A stretch of 64,000 nucleotides of DNA from Cellulomonas endophytica (GTDB lineage: Bacteria; Actinomycetota; Actinomycetes; Actinomycetales; Cellulomonadaceae). A program made the translations under genes and the position numbers. Of the stretch, positions 50,602 to 59,619 are shown in pieces. The notes below the pieces were generated by a model. The model was not told where the DNA came from and ran no database searches. It saw only the letters and a program-made list of their open reading frames with translations. The DNA lies in NCBI RefSeq assembly GCF_004123805.1, contig NZ_RWJX01000009.1, positions 1-64,000 on the forward strand, in the 5' to 3' direction. The stretch's first letter is position 1; each line of letters begins with the position of its first letter.

Positions 50602-51021
50602 TCAGGCGGGGTGCTCGGCCGTCTCCTCGGCCCGGCAGCTCTCGCACGTCCCGACGAGCTCCATGGTGTGGTCCACGTCGGCGAACCCGTGCGCCGCGGC
50701 GACCTGGGCCGCCCAGGACTCCGCCGCCGGCCCGTCGATCTCCACCGTGCGGCCGCAGCGCCGGCAGACGAGGTGGTGGTGGTGGCTGCCGCGCCGCTCG
50801 CACCGGCGGTAGACGGCCTCCCCGTCGGCGGAGCGCAGGACGTCGACCTCGCCGGCGTCGGCCAGGTGCTGCATCGCGCGGTACACGGTCGCCAGGCCCA
50901 CGCCCGAGCCGCGCACGCGGAGCAGCTCGTGCAGCTGCTGGGCGGAGCGGAACTCGTCGAGCTCGTCGAGCAGCCCGACGATCTCGGCGCGCTGCCGGGT
51001 CTGCCGGGCGACGACGGCCAT
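50602..51021 (-). CDS. Fur-family metal regulator (Zur-like)
   Basis: 139 aa. Fur winged helix (RQTRQRAEIVGLLDELDEF; VGLATVYRAMQHLADAGEVD), then the metal region with RGSHHHHLVCRRCGR and GTCESCRAE, two CxxC pairs for structural zinc. His-rich composition favours Zur over Fur, though assignment needs context. GGAGG 8 nt before ATG 51021. No zinc transporter gene is adjacent; the PHP-protein gene ends 51 bp upstream. Confidence 0.88.
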   Translation of the reverse strand: MAVVARQTRQRAEIVGLLDELDEFRSAQQLHELLRVRGSGVGLATVYRAMQHLADAGEVDVLRSADGEAVYRRCERRGSHHHHLVCRRCGRTVEIDGPAAESWAAQVAAAHGFADVDHTMELVGTCESCRAEETAEHPA

Positions 51022-51071
51022 GCGGGGGACCTCCGGGGGCGGGACGGGCGGGGCGGGCGGGACCAGATCCT

Positions 51072-52163
51072 TCAGCGCCCGCGGCGCGCGAGCAATTCCT
51101 CGGGGCCGAGCGCCGTCACCACGCGCTCCGGCCCGATGCCGTGCTGCACCGCCCGGATGCAGCCGGCCAGGAGCCAGCCGAGCTGGCCCGGGGCGTGCGC
51201 GTCCGTGTCGATGCTGAACACGCAGCCCGCCTCCAGCGCCACGTCGAGCAGCGCGTGCGGCGGGTCGAGGCGGTCGGGCCGGCAGCTGATCTCCACCGCG
51301 ACCCCGTGCTCGGCGCACGCCTCGAACACGGCACGGGCGTCGAAGGTGCTCTCGGGGCGGGACCGGCCGTTGACCTGCCGCCCGGTGCAGTGGCCGAGGA
51401 CGTCGGTGTGCGGGTCGCTCACCGCCCGGACCATCCGCCGGGTCATCGCCGGCGCGTCCATGCGCAGCTTGCTGTGGACGGAGGCGACCACGACGTCGAG
51501 CCGCTCGAGCAGCTCCGGCTCCTGGTCCAGCCCGCCGTCCTCGAGGACGTCGACCTCGATGCCGCGCAGCACCCGGAACGGCGCGACCGCCCGGTCCAGG
51601 GCCTCCAGCCGTGCCATCTGCGCCCGCAGGCGCTCGGGGGACAGGCCCCGGGCGACGGTCAGCCGCGGCGAGTGGTCCGTGACCGCGAGGTAGTCGTGCC
51701 CGAGGCCCATCGCGGCCAGGACCATCTCCTGGACGGGGACGCTGCCGTCGCTCTCCTCCGTGTGGCTGTGCAGGTCGCCGCGCAGAGCCGCGCGCAGCTC
51801 CCGGGCGCGGGCGACCGTCGCCGCGTCGGGCTCGGGCGCCCCGTCCACCTGGGACGGCGGCAGCGCCTCCGCCTGCGCCTCGAGCTCCTCGAGGGTCGGC
51901 ACCGGCTCGCCGCGCAGCACGAGCGCGACCACCCCGGCGGTGCGCGCGCCGACACCGGGCAGCTCCTCGAGCCCGTCGCGCGCGGCGAGGGCCCGCAGCT
52001 CCTCCCCCGGCTGCCGCTCCACCGTCGTCGCGGCGGCCCGGTACGCCTTGGGCCGGTACGACGAGGCGCGCCCCTGCTCGAGGAGGAAGGCGATGCGACG
52101 CAGCGCGGCGGCCGCGGCGTCGCGGGCGTCGTCCGGGTCGCCGGTGGGCTCAGCGCGTGCCAC
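51072..52163 (-). CDS. PHP-domain protein with N-terminal HhH (PolX-C-terminal-like)
   Basis: 363 aa. Residues about 15-105 form a helix-hairpin-helix/Pol beta-like region (AFLLEQGRASSYRPKAYRAA; LEELPGVGARTAGVVALVL). The PHP phosphoesterase follows with metal motifs DLHSHTEESDG, AVTDHSPR, GIEVDVLEDGG, VVASVHSK, GHCTGRQ and SIDTDAH. It resembles the C-terminal half of bacterial PolX without the polymerase palm, so possibly a DNA-repair phosphoesterase. It sits immediately downstream of ku, consistent with that. Confidence 0.85.
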   Translation of the reverse strand: MARAEPTGDPDDARDAAAAALRRIAFLLEQGRASSYRPKAYRAAATTVERQPGEELRALAARDGLEELPGVGARTAGVVALVLRGEPVPTLEELEAQAEALPPSQVDGAPEPDAATVARARELRAALRGDLHSHTEESDGSVPVQEMVLAAMGLGHDYLAVTDHSPRLTVARGLSPERLRAQMARLEALDRAVAPFRVLRGIEVDVLEDGGLDQEPELLERLDVVVASVHSKLRMDAPAMTRRMVRAVSDPHTDVLGHCTGRQVNGRSRPESTFDARAVFEACAEHGVAVEISCRPDRLDPPHALLDVALEAGCVFSIDTDAHAPGQLGWLLAGCIRAVQHGIGPERVVTALGPEELLARRGR

Positions 52164-52169
52164 GGGGCG

Positions 52170-53234
52170 TCAGGACGCCTTCTTCCGGGTGCGGCGGGGC
52201 GCGGCCTTGGGCGCCTCGTCGTCGTCCTTCGCGTCCTTCGCCGCGTCGTCCGCGGGCTTCGCGGCGGCCTTCGACCGCGACGACCGCGCCTTCGGCGCCG
52301 GGGCCCCGTCGGCGTCGTCCTCCGCACCCGCGGCGCCCCGGCGGCGGGTCCGCGCGGGCGTCGTCGCCTTCTCGGCGTCGTCGTCGGCCCGCGCCTCGGT
52401 GGCCGTCGCGGTGCCCGCGGAGGACGCGGCGCCCGCCTTGCCGCCGGCCCGCGCCTTCTCGACGCTGCGCTGCAGCGCGGCCAGCAGGTCGACGACCTCG
52501 CCGCCGCCGTCGGACGGGGCCGCCTCCCCCGCGGCCGCCGGCACGGGCTGGGTGCGGCCCTCGGTGACCTTCTGCTCGATGAGCGCGGTGAGCGCGGCCT
52601 CGTAGCGGTCGTGGAACTCGGAGGTGTCGAAGTCGCCCGCGAGGGACTCCACCAGGGAGGACGCCATCGTCAGCTCCTGGGGGCGGACGTTGACGTCCGC
52701 GTCGAGCACGGGGAAGTCGGCCTCGCGCACCTCGTCGGGCCAGAGCAGCGTCTGGAGCACGATGACCTTGCCGCGGACGCGCAGCACGGCCATGGACTCG
52801 CGCTGGCGCAGCGCCACCTTGACGACGGCCATCCGGTCGGAGGCCTCCAGCGCCCCGCGCAGCAGGGCGTAGGGCTTGGCGGCGGTCTTGTCGGGCTCGA
52901 GGTAGTAGGTGCGGTCGAGCAGGATCGGGTCCACCTGCTCCGCGGGCACGAACTCGAGGACCTCGATCTCGCGGCTCGTCGTCAGCGGCAGGTTCGCGAA
53001 GTCCTCGTCGGTGAGGACGACGAGCTCGCCGTCGGCCGTCTCGTAGCCCTTGGCGATCTGCGCCATCTCGACGGGCTCGCCGTCGACGCTGCAGACCTTC
53101 TTGTAGCGGATGCGGCCGCCGTCGGCGCGGTGCACCTGGTGCAGGGACACCTCGTGCTGGCCGGTGGCGGCGTAGAGCTTGACGGGGACGTTGACCAGCC
53201 CGAAGGCCACCGCGCCCTTCCAGATCGGTCGCAT
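52170..53234 (-). CDS. ku: Ku, DNA end-binding protein of NHEJ
   Basis: 354 aa. Bacterial Ku core: RPIWKGAVAFGLVNVPVKLY at the start, RYKKVCSVDG, KGYETADGELVVLTDEDF, YYLEPDKTAAKPYALLR. A C-terminal Lys/Ala/Arg-rich extension of roughly 100 residues (KARSSRSKAAAKPADDAAKD, ending RRTRKKAS) resembles DNA-binding tails of some actinobacterial Ku proteins. It binds double-strand ends and recruits LigD. Divergent from the LigD ligase gene 113 bp away, so they likely share a control region. Confidence 0.95.
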   Translation of the reverse strand: MRPIWKGAVAFGLVNVPVKLYAATGQHEVSLHQVHRADGGRIRYKKVCSVDGEPVEMAQIAKGYETADGELVVLTDEDFANLPLTTSREIEVLEFVPAEQVDPILLDRTYYLEPDKTAAKPYALLRGALEASDRMAVVKVALRQRESMAVLRVRGKVIVLQTLLWPDEVREADFPVLDADVNVRPQELTMASSLVESLAGDFDTSEFHDRYEAALTALIEQKVTEGRTQPVPAAAGEAAPSDGGGEVVDLLAALQRSVEKARAGGKAGAASSAGTATATEARADDDAEKATTPARTRRRGAAGAEDDADGAPAPKARSSRSKAAAKPADDAAKDAKDDDEAPKAAPRRTRKKAS

Positions 53235-53347
53235 CGGTCCCCTCCGTCGCTCGCCGCCCGCGGCGCGGACGTGCGTCATCGTGCCGGGGGCGTGCGCGCG
53301 CGCACCGACGGCGCGCCGCACGGACCCGCTGTGGGCAGGATGGACCC

Positions 53348-54325
53348 GTGGAGCCCATGCTCGCCACCCCGGCGACCAGCCCGGACGGGGCCCTGCGCGG
53401 CGTGGGCGACCTCGTGCCCGGCTTCCCCCGTGGCCCGGGGTGGGCCTTCGAGGTCAAGTGGGACGGCGTGCGGGTGCTGGCGGACACCCGGGGCGCCCCG
53501 GACCGGCCCCTGAGCCTGCGCAGCCGCAACGACCGCGAGGTCTCGGCGGCCTACCCCGAGCTCGCCGGCCTGGCCGCGCTCCCCGGGGCGGTCCTCGACG
53601 GCGAGGTGGTGCTCATGGACGCCGGCGTCCCGTCCTTCACCGCCCTCGCGGAGCGCATGCACGTGCGCGACCCGCGCCGGGCCGCGGAGCTCGCGGCGGC
53701 GCGGCCCGTGACCTACCTCCTCTTCGACGCCCTGGCGCTCGGGGGCAGGAGCCTGCTCGAGGAGCCCTTCGACGAGCGGCGCCGGCTCCTGGAGACCCTC
53801 GACCTCCCCGCCCACGTGGCCCTCTCCCCCGTCTACCCCGACGCCGACGAGCTGTGGGCCGTCACGCGGCAGCACGGGCTCGAGGGGGTCGTCGCCAAGC
53901 GCCGGTCGTCGCGCTACCTGCCCGGGCGCCGGTCGACGGAGTGGGTCAAGGCCGCCCACCGGCGCACCCGCACCGCGGTGGTCGGCGGCTGGCGGGAGGA
54001 GACCACCGGCTCCGGACGCCTCGGCGCGGTGCTCCTGGGGGCGCCCGACGCCGACGGCGCCCTGCGCTACCTCGGCCGCGCCGGCAGCGGGCTCACCGGC
54101 GCCGTCGCCGCGGACCTGCGCCGCGCGCTGGAGCCCCTCGCGCGGACGGGGCCGCCGTTCACGGACGCCGTCCCCGCCCTCGACCGGCGCGACGCGCACT
54201 GGTGCGAGGCGACGGTCCTCGTCGACCTCGTCTACCTCGCGCGCACCCCGACGGGTCGCCTGCGCCACCCCGTCGTCCGCGGCCGCCGCGACGACGCGGC
54301 CGCCGACCCCTGGGAGACGGCGTGA
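53348..54325 (+). CDS. ligD: LigD-type ATP-dependent DNA ligase domain, stand-alone
   Basis: 325 aa. ATP-dependent DNA ligase: adenylation motif I FEVKWDGVR with K37, motif III GAVLDGEVVLMD, motif IV EGVVAKRRSS, motif V STEWVKAAHRR, then an OB-fold domain. It seals nicks in NHEJ. In most LigD proteins ligase, polymerase and phosphoesterase are fused; here the ligase is a separate protein. GTG 53348 gives MEPML; its stop overlaps the polymerase gene start (GTGA). Confidence 0.93.
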   Translation: MEPMLATPATSPDGALRGVGDLVPGFPRGPGWAFEVKWDGVRVLADTRGAPDRPLSLRSRNDREVSAAYPELAGLAALPGAVLDGEVVLMDAGVPSFTALAERMHVRDPRRAAELAAARPVTYLLFDALALGGRSLLEEPFDERRRLLETLDLPAHVALSPVYPDADELWAVTRQHGLEGVVAKRRSSRYLPGRRSTEWVKAAHRRTRTAVVGGWREETTGSGRLGAVLLGAPDADGALRYLGRAGSGLTGAVAADLRRALEPLARTGPPFTDAVPALDRRDAHWCEATVLVDLVYLARTPTGRLRHPVVRGRRDDAAADPWETA

Positions 54326-55266
54326 GCCCGGGCGCGGAGGCGGGGGCCCTGCGGGTCGCCGGGCGGGACGTGCGCGTCACGCACCTGGACAAGGTCCTGT
54401 TCCCCGCGACGGGCACGACGAAGGCCGACGTCCTGGCGTACGTCGTGCACGCCGCCGCCGCGCTCCTGCCCCAGCTGCACGAGCGGCCCGTGACCCGCGT
54501 GCGCTGGCCGGACGGCGTGGCCGGGGAGCGGTTCTTCGAGAAGAACGTGCCGCGCGGTGCGCCGGACTGGGTCCGCCGCCGGCGCCTGCCCGCCGCCCCC
54601 GGCTCGGCGGAGGACGAGAGCGGCCGGCCGACGGGCCGCGACGAGGGGACGGTGCTCGAGCTGCCCTTCCTCGACGACGCGGCCGGCCTCGTGTGGGCCG
54701 CCAACGGCGGCGCCCTCGAGCTCCACACGCCGCAGTGGCGCGTCGGCCCGCGCGGCGGCGTCCGGCCGCCGGACCGGCTCGTCGTCGACCTTGACCCCGG
54801 CGCGCCCGCGGGACTGGCGGAGTGCGCCCGGGTGGCGCACCTCGTCGCGGACCGCCTGCGCCAGGACGGGCTCGCGTGCGTCCCCGTCACCTCCGGGAGC
54901 AAGGGGCTGCAGCTCTACGCGCCCCTGCCGCGGCACCGGTCCGTCATGGCGGTCCACGCCTACGCGCGGCGCGTGGCGCAGGAGCTGTCGGCCGCGCACC
55001 CCGACCTCGTCACCGCGGTCATGCGCAAGGACGTGCGCACGGGCAAGGTCCTCATCGACTGGTCGCAGAACCACCCGTCGAAGACGACCATCACCCCGTA
55101 CTCCCTGCGCGGCCGCGACGTCCCGCGCGTGGCGGCGCCGCGGCTGTGGGACGAGGTCGGGCCGGACCTGGAGCAGCTCGGCCCGGACGCCGTGCTCGCG
55201 CGGCTCGACGAGGGGCTCGACCCGTTCGCGGGCACCGACGCCGGGATGCGGGCCGACCCCGGGTGA
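54322..55266 (+). CDS. LigD-type primase-polymerase domain, stand-alone
   Basis: 314 aa. AEP-superfamily polymerase of LigD: THLDKVLFPATGTTKADVLAY, RFFEKNVPRGAPDWV, LELHTPQWRV, catalytic DLDPG and TSGSKGLQLYAP, and WSQNHPSKTTITPYSLRGR near the end. It fills gaps at double-strand ends with ribonucleotides or deoxynucleotides. Translationally coupled to the ligase gene. The phosphoesterase (nuclease) domain usually fused in mycobacterial LigD is not encoded here. Confidence 0.93.
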   Translation: MSPGAEAGALRVAGRDVRVTHLDKVLFPATGTTKADVLAYVVHAAAALLPQLHERPVTRVRWPDGVAGERFFEKNVPRGAPDWVRRRRLPAAPGSAEDESGRPTGRDEGTVLELPFLDDAAGLVWAANGGALELHTPQWRVGPRGGVRPPDRLVVDLDPGAPAGLAECARVAHLVADRLRQDGLACVPVTSGSKGLQLYAPLPRHRSVMAVHAYARRVAQELSAAHPDLVTAVMRKDVRTGKVLIDWSQNHPSKTTITPYSLRGRDVPRVAAPRLWDEVGPDLEQLGPDAVLARLDEGLDPFAGTDAGMRADPG

Positions 55267-55312
55267 GGCACGGTGGGACCAGTCCCCATCGCCGAACGGA
55301 AGAGGAGCAGTC

Positions 55313-55891
55313 ATGGCTCGCACGTCCCTGCCCAGCTACACCATCCCGACGATCTCCCCCGAGGACGGCGCGCAGGTCGCCGACGTCCTCCAGGGCCGGC
55401 TGCACGCCCTCAACGACCTCCAGCTCACGCTGAAGCACGTGCACTGGAACGTCGTCGGCCCGCACTTCATCGCGGTGCACGAGATGCTCGACCCGCAGGT
55501 GAAGGCCGTGCGCAAGATGGCCGACGAGACGGCCGAGCGGATCGCCACCCTCGGCGCCTCCCCCAAGGGCACGCCCGGCTCCATCGTCGCCGAGCGCAGC
55601 TGGGACGACTACTCCCTGGGCCGCGACGGCGCCATCGCGCACCTCGGCGCCCTGGACCTCGTCTACACCGGTGTCATCACCGACCACCGCAAGGCCATGA
55701 AGGCCACGGAGGAGGTCGACGACGTCACGAACGACATGATCATCGGCCAGCTGCGCGAGCTCGAGCTGTTCCACTGGTTCGTGCGCGCGCACCTGGAGAA
55801 CGCGGGCGGCCAGCTCGCCACGGGCGACGCGAGCTCCGAGGTCGAGGCCTCCGCGGACGCCACCGCCATCACGGGCGACCGCGAGCGGTGA
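55313..55891 (+). CDS. dps: Dps/ferritin-like DNA-protection protein
   Basis: 192 aa. Dps ferroxidase signature KHVHWNVVGPHFIAVHEMLD (about 41-60) followed by a second ligand set VRKMADETAERI; the four-helix fold assembles into a dodecamer storing iron and protecting DNA. It has a long acidic tail (EVEASADATAITGD). AGAGGAG precedes the ATG. It follows the LigD polymerase by 47 bp, a stress-repair neighbourhood. Confidence 0.93.
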   Translation: MARTSLPSYTIPTISPEDGAQVADVLQGRLHALNDLQLTLKHVHWNVVGPHFIAVHEMLDPQVKAVRKMADETAERIATLGASPKGTPGSIVAERSWDDYSLGRDGAIAHLGALDLVYTGVITDHRKAMKATEEVDDVTNDMIIGQLRELELFHWFVRAHLENAGGQLATGDASSEVEASADATAITGDRER

Positions 55892-55898
55892 GCAGCCG

Positions 55899-57146
55899 GT
55901 GACCACCGGCACGCCGGACGGGACCGCGCACGACGGGACCGGGACCCCCGCGGGTCCCGGTCCCGTCGGGCGTACGGCCCCCTCCGCGCCCTTCCCGGCT
56001 CCCCCCGCGGCGGCCGGCCCCGCCGTGCCCGTGCCGCCCCCGTCGCCGGGCTCGGCCACCTCCCGGCGGCCGCACCGCGCCGCCCGCGTCGAGGACCGGG
56101 TCAACCGCGCCGTGGTGCGGGTGCTGCGCGGGCGCGGGTGGACGGAGCGCGTCGAGGCCTACGCCGGCTACGGCGGGCCCGGCTGGGTCCGGGTCATGGC
56201 GCGCGTCGTGCTCGCCGCGCCCGTGGTGCAGGACGACGAGCTGCCGGGCGCCGGGTCGGCCGAGCAGACCGGCGCCGAGGAGGCGCCGCGGGTGCGGGGG
56301 TGGCGCTCGTTCCTCACCGCGCAGGTGCCCGACGGGCACCTCGTCGCCCACGTCGGCGGCCTCACGCACCGGCTCGCCGGCGACCGCGGCGGCTACGTCG
56401 ACGCCGTGGTGCCCGCGGACCTGCCGCCGGGGTGGCACGACGTGCCCCTGGAGTCCTCCGACGGGCGCTCGAGCACTGCCCGGGTCCTCGTCGTGGCCGC
56501 GGAGCAGCGTACGGGGCTCGTCAGCGACATCGACGACACCGTCATGGTGACGCGCCTCCCCCGGCCCCTCGTCGCCGCGTGGAACTCCCTCGTCCGGTCC
56601 GAGGCCGCCCGCGAGACGATCCCCGGGATGGCCGACCTCTACGCCGGGATCACCGGCGGCGACCCGGGCGTGCCGGTGGTCTACCTGTCGACCGGGGCGT
56701 GGAACGCCGCGCCGGCGCTCGCGCGCTTCCTGCGCCGGCACCGCTACCCGGCGGGCCCGATGCTCCTCACGGACTGGGGTCCGACGAACACGGGCTGGTT
56801 CCGCAGCGGCAAGGAGCACAAGGTCGCGCAGCTGGAGCGCCTCGTCGCGGAGCTGCCCGACGTCCGGTGGGTCCTCGTGGGCGACGACGGCCAGCGCGAC
56901 CCCGAGGTCTACTCCGGCGTGGTGCAGCGCCACCGCAGCCACGTCCGGGCCGTCCTCATCCGGCAGCTGACGTTCGCCGAGCACGTGCTGGCCCACGGGG
57001 CACCCGTGCCGACGCCCACCCCGCGGCGCCGCGGCCCCGGCGGCACGGTCGCCCTGGCGCCCCGCGCCGACGACGTTGCGGTGCTCCAGGGGCCGGACGG
57101 CGACGCGCTGCTGCGCGAGGCGCGGGAGCGCGGCCTCGTCGGCTGA
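55899..57146 (+). CDS. App1-type phosphatidate phosphatase family protein
   Basis: 415 aa. After a 65-residue Pro/Thr-rich N-terminus, the domain has the DxDxT signature LVSDIDDTVM (about 207-216), VVYLSTGAWNAAP, LTDWGPTNTGWF, KEHKVAQLERL and VLVGDDGQRDPEVY, matching the APP1_cat phosphatase domain. It would dephosphorylate phosphatidate or related lipids. GTG start 7 bp after the dps stop, so probably cotranscribed with it. No membrane segment. Confidence 0.85.
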   Translation: MTTGTPDGTAHDGTGTPAGPGPVGRTAPSAPFPAPPAAAGPAVPVPPPSPGSATSRRPHRAARVEDRVNRAVVRVLRGRGWTERVEAYAGYGGPGWVRVMARVVLAAPVVQDDELPGAGSAEQTGAEEAPRVRGWRSFLTAQVPDGHLVAHVGGLTHRLAGDRGGYVDAVVPADLPPGWHDVPLESSDGRSSTARVLVVAAEQRTGLVSDIDDTVMVTRLPRPLVAAWNSLVRSEAARETIPGMADLYAGITGGDPGVPVVYLSTGAWNAAPALARFLRRHRYPAGPMLLTDWGPTNTGWFRSGKEHKVAQLERLVAELPDVRWVLVGDDGQRDPEVYSGVVQRHRSHVRAVLIRQLTFAEHVLAHGAPVPTPTPRRRGPGGTVALAPRADDVAVLQGPDGDALLREARERGLVG

Positions 57147-57205
57147 CCCGCGGCGCCGGGTGGGGCCGAGAGAGGCCGACCGGCCAGGCGGGCGGGTCTG
57201 GTCGG

Positions 57206-57403
57206 TCAGAGGCGGTCCGGGTCGTCCCACTCGTCGCCGGCGGCGAGCGCCTCGTCGTCCGGCTGGAGCTCGGCAGCCCCGAGGGAGCGCGGTGCGCGGC
57301 GCGGGTCCCCGCCCGAGCGGACGTCCGTGCCCTCCGTCCGGGGCTCCGGCGGGGCGATCCCTTCGGCCGACGGGTCCGAGGTCAGATCACGGTGCGTGCC
57401 CAT
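57206..57403 (-). CDS. small acidic hypothetical protein
   Basis: 65 aa, hydrophilic and probably disordered: MGTHRDLTSDPSAEGIAPPE then an Asp-rich end (EALAAGDEWDDPDRL). No recognised family. The ATG has a GGGGGA element about 10 nt upstream, a weak ribosome-binding site. Convergent with the App1 gene and divergent from mqo. Confidence 0.5.
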   Translation of the reverse strand: MGTHRDLTSDPSAEGIAPPEPRTEGTDVRSGGDPRRAPRSLGAAELQPDDEALAAGDEWDDPDRL

Positions 57404-57558
57404 GCGCCGATCATCCCCCGGGGACGGCCGTCGCGGCACCCCCGACGCGCGGCCCGCGACCCGGTCCGCGGCGTCGGCTGTGACGGGCCTGGTGGAGGTG
57501 ACGAGGGGCGCACCCGTCCCGGGCGGACCCCGCTTTCCCGGGCATCTACCATCGGGGG

Positions 57559-59103
57559 GTGACCTCCCAGCACGACGTCGTGGACGTCGCCCTCGTCGGC
57601 GGCGGCATCATGAGCGCCACCCTCGGCGCGATCCTCGCCACCCTCGAGCCCTCCTGGACGATCCGGGTGCTCGAGCGGGAGGCCGAGCCGGCCACGGAGA
57701 GCTCGAACGCCTGGAACAACGCCGGCACCGGTCACGCCGCCCTCTGCGAGCTCAACTACACCCCCGAGGGCCCCGGCGGCACCGTCGACATCTCCAAGGC
57801 GGTCGTCATCAACGACGAGTTCCGCCTCTCGCGCGAGCTGTGGGACCGGCTGGAGCGGGCGGGCCGCCTGCCGGCCGGGTCGCCGTTCCTCAGCGTGACG
57901 CCGCACATGACGTTCGTGCGCGGGCGCGAGAACGTCGAGTTCCTGCGCCGCCGCCACGACGCGCTGCGCCGGCACCCCTCCTTCGCGCGCATGGAGTTCT
58001 CCGACGACCCGAAGCGGATCGCCGCCTGGGCCCCGCTCGTCATGGAGGGCCGCGTGCGCAAGGAGCCCGTGGCGGCGACCTTCGCGCCGGAGGGCACCGA
58101 CGTCGACTACGGCGCGCTGACCCGCCTCATGCTCGACGACCTCGTCGCGCGCGGCGGCCGGCTCGAGACGTGGAGCGAGGTCACGAAGCTCAAGCGCCGT
58201 GGCGACGGCTGGCGGCTGACGGTGGCCGACAAGCGCTGGAACGGCAGCGGCACGCGGACGCTCGACGCCCGGTTCGTCTTCGTGGGCGCCGGCGGCGGCG
58301 CGCTGCACCTGCTGCAGAAGTCGGGCATCCGCGAGGCGCAGGGCTACGCCGGCTTCCCCATCAGCGGCCAGTTCCTGCGCACGACGTCGCCCGACCTGAC
58401 CTCCCGGCACCACGCGAAGGTCTACGGGAAGGCCGACATCGGGGCGCCGCCCATGTCCGTGCCGCACCTCGACACGCGCGTCGTCGACGGGCGCCCCTCG
58501 ATCATGTTCGGCCCCTACGCCGGGTGGAGCATGAAGTTCCTCAAGGGCGGGTCGTGGACCGACCTCCTCACCTCGATCCGGCCGCGGAACCTGTGGCCGA
58601 TGGTGCTCGTCGGGCTGCGGAACGTCGGGCTGCTGAAGTACCTCATCAGCGAGGTCACGGCGGGCGAGGAGAAGCGCCTGCAGGCGCTGCGCGCCTTCAT
58701 GCCCACGGCCCGCGGCCGGGACTGGGAGCTCATCACCGCCGGCCAGCGCGTCCAGGTCATCGCGCCCGACGGCGTCCTCAAGTTCGGCACGGAGCTCATC
58801 ACCGCCGCCGACGGCTCCATCGCCGGCCTGCTCGGCGCGTCCCCCGGCGCGTCCACGGCCGTGGCGACGATGGTCGACCTGCTGCACCGCTGCTTCCCCG
58901 AGCGACTGCCGGCCTGGACGCCCGTGCTGCACGACCTCATGCCGACGCTGGCGGGGTCCTCGTCGGGCACGCCGTCTGTCGCCGGCGGCACCGGGGACCA
59001 GCCGCGCTCGGGCGACGCCGACACCGCGCTGCAGCCGCCCGAGGACGCCGACGGCGTCGACGGCATGGCCCGCCGCGGGGTCCGCGAGGGCGCGCGCCGG
59101 TGA
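57559..59103 (+). CDS. mqo: malate:quinone oxidoreductase
   Basis: 514 aa from GTG 57559. FAD-binding N-terminus ALVGGGIMSATLG, the characteristic ESSNAWNNAGTGHAALCELN, PHMTFVRGRENVEFLR, VGAGGGALHLLQKSGI and GQFLRTTSP, and the C-terminal ASTAVATMVDLL, all diagnostic of Mqo. It oxidises malate to oxaloacetate on the membrane and feeds electrons to menaquinone. The C-terminal 35 residues are low-complexity. Its stop overlaps the next small gene (GTGA). Confidence 0.95.
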   Translation: MTSQHDVVDVALVGGGIMSATLGAILATLEPSWTIRVLEREAEPATESSNAWNNAGTGHAALCELNYTPEGPGGTVDISKAVVINDEFRLSRELWDRLERAGRLPAGSPFLSVTPHMTFVRGRENVEFLRRRHDALRRHPSFARMEFSDDPKRIAAWAPLVMEGRVRKEPVAATFAPEGTDVDYGALTRLMLDDLVARGGRLETWSEVTKLKRRGDGWRLTVADKRWNGSGTRTLDARFVFVGAGGGALHLLQKSGIREAQGYAGFPISGQFLRTTSPDLTSRHHAKVYGKADIGAPPMSVPHLDTRVVDGRPSIMFGPYAGWSMKFLKGGSWTDLLTSIRPRNLWPMVLVGLRNVGLLKYLISEVTAGEEKRLQALRAFMPTARGRDWELITAGQRVQVIAPDGVLKFGTELITAADGSIAGLLGASPGASTAVATMVDLLHRCFPERLPAWTPVLHDLMPTLAGSSSGTPSVAGGTGDQPRSGDADTALQPPEDADGVDGMARRGVREGARR

Positions 59104-59438
59104 CGCCCCCCGGCGCGGCCGGGGACGCGGTCGCCGTGCCCGAGCCCGTGCCCGAGCCCGTGCCCGAGCCCGTGCCGGGTGCCGACCACGACGCGACCGA
59201 GGCGGTCAGCGCCGCGATGCGCCGGGCGAAGGTCCGGGCGTCGACGGAGCACACCACCGTGGGCGACGTGCGCCGGCTGCCCGACGGACGCGTGTCCATC
59301 GCCTGCGCCTGCGGCATGGACCTCGTCAACGGGCCGACCTGGTCCCTCGACGAGCACATCCGGCTCCACCGCGCCGAGGCCCGCTACCTCGCCCTCGCCG
59401 CCGTGGCCCCGCCCGGCATCCCCCGCCTGGTCCCCTGA
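59100..59438 (+). CDS. hypothetical protein coupled to mqo, with Pro-Val-Pro-Glu repeat
   Basis: 112 aa from the GTG overlapping the mqo stop. The N-terminus carries a short PEPVPEPVPEPVPG array encoded by CCCGAGCCCGTG repeats. The rest has TTVGDVRRLPDGRVSIACACG and TWSLDEHIRLHRAEARYLAL, with a CAC Cys pair that suggests possible metal or redox binding. No family is recognised. The overlap implies co-translation with mqo. Confidence 0.6.
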   Translation: MTPPGAAGDAVAVPEPVPEPVPEPVPGADHDATEAVSAAMRRAKVRASTEHTTVGDVRRLPDGRVSIACACGMDLVNGPTWSLDEHIRLHRAEARYLALAAVAPPGIPRLVP

Positions 59439-59502
59439 CCGCGGTCCCCCGCCCCCGGTCGTCCCCCTCCGGCCTCGCTGCCTCCGGTCGCCCCCTCCCG
59501 AC

Positions 59503-59560
59503 CAGATGCCCGTGCGGACCGCTCGACGAGGACGCGAACCGACCCGAGGAGGCATCTCGT
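59503..59560. repeat. imperfect hairpin repeat, copy 1
   Basis: About 58 bp beginning CAGATGCCCG and ending GGCATCTCGT, with a middle CGCTCGACGAGG. The ends are imperfect inverted complements. A second copy lies at 59620-59679. Confidence 0.65.
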
Positions 59561-59619
59561 GCCTGGACAGGCGTCCGGGCGTGGACAGGCCGGCGTAGAC
59601 GTCCTGCCTCTCCTGTCCC

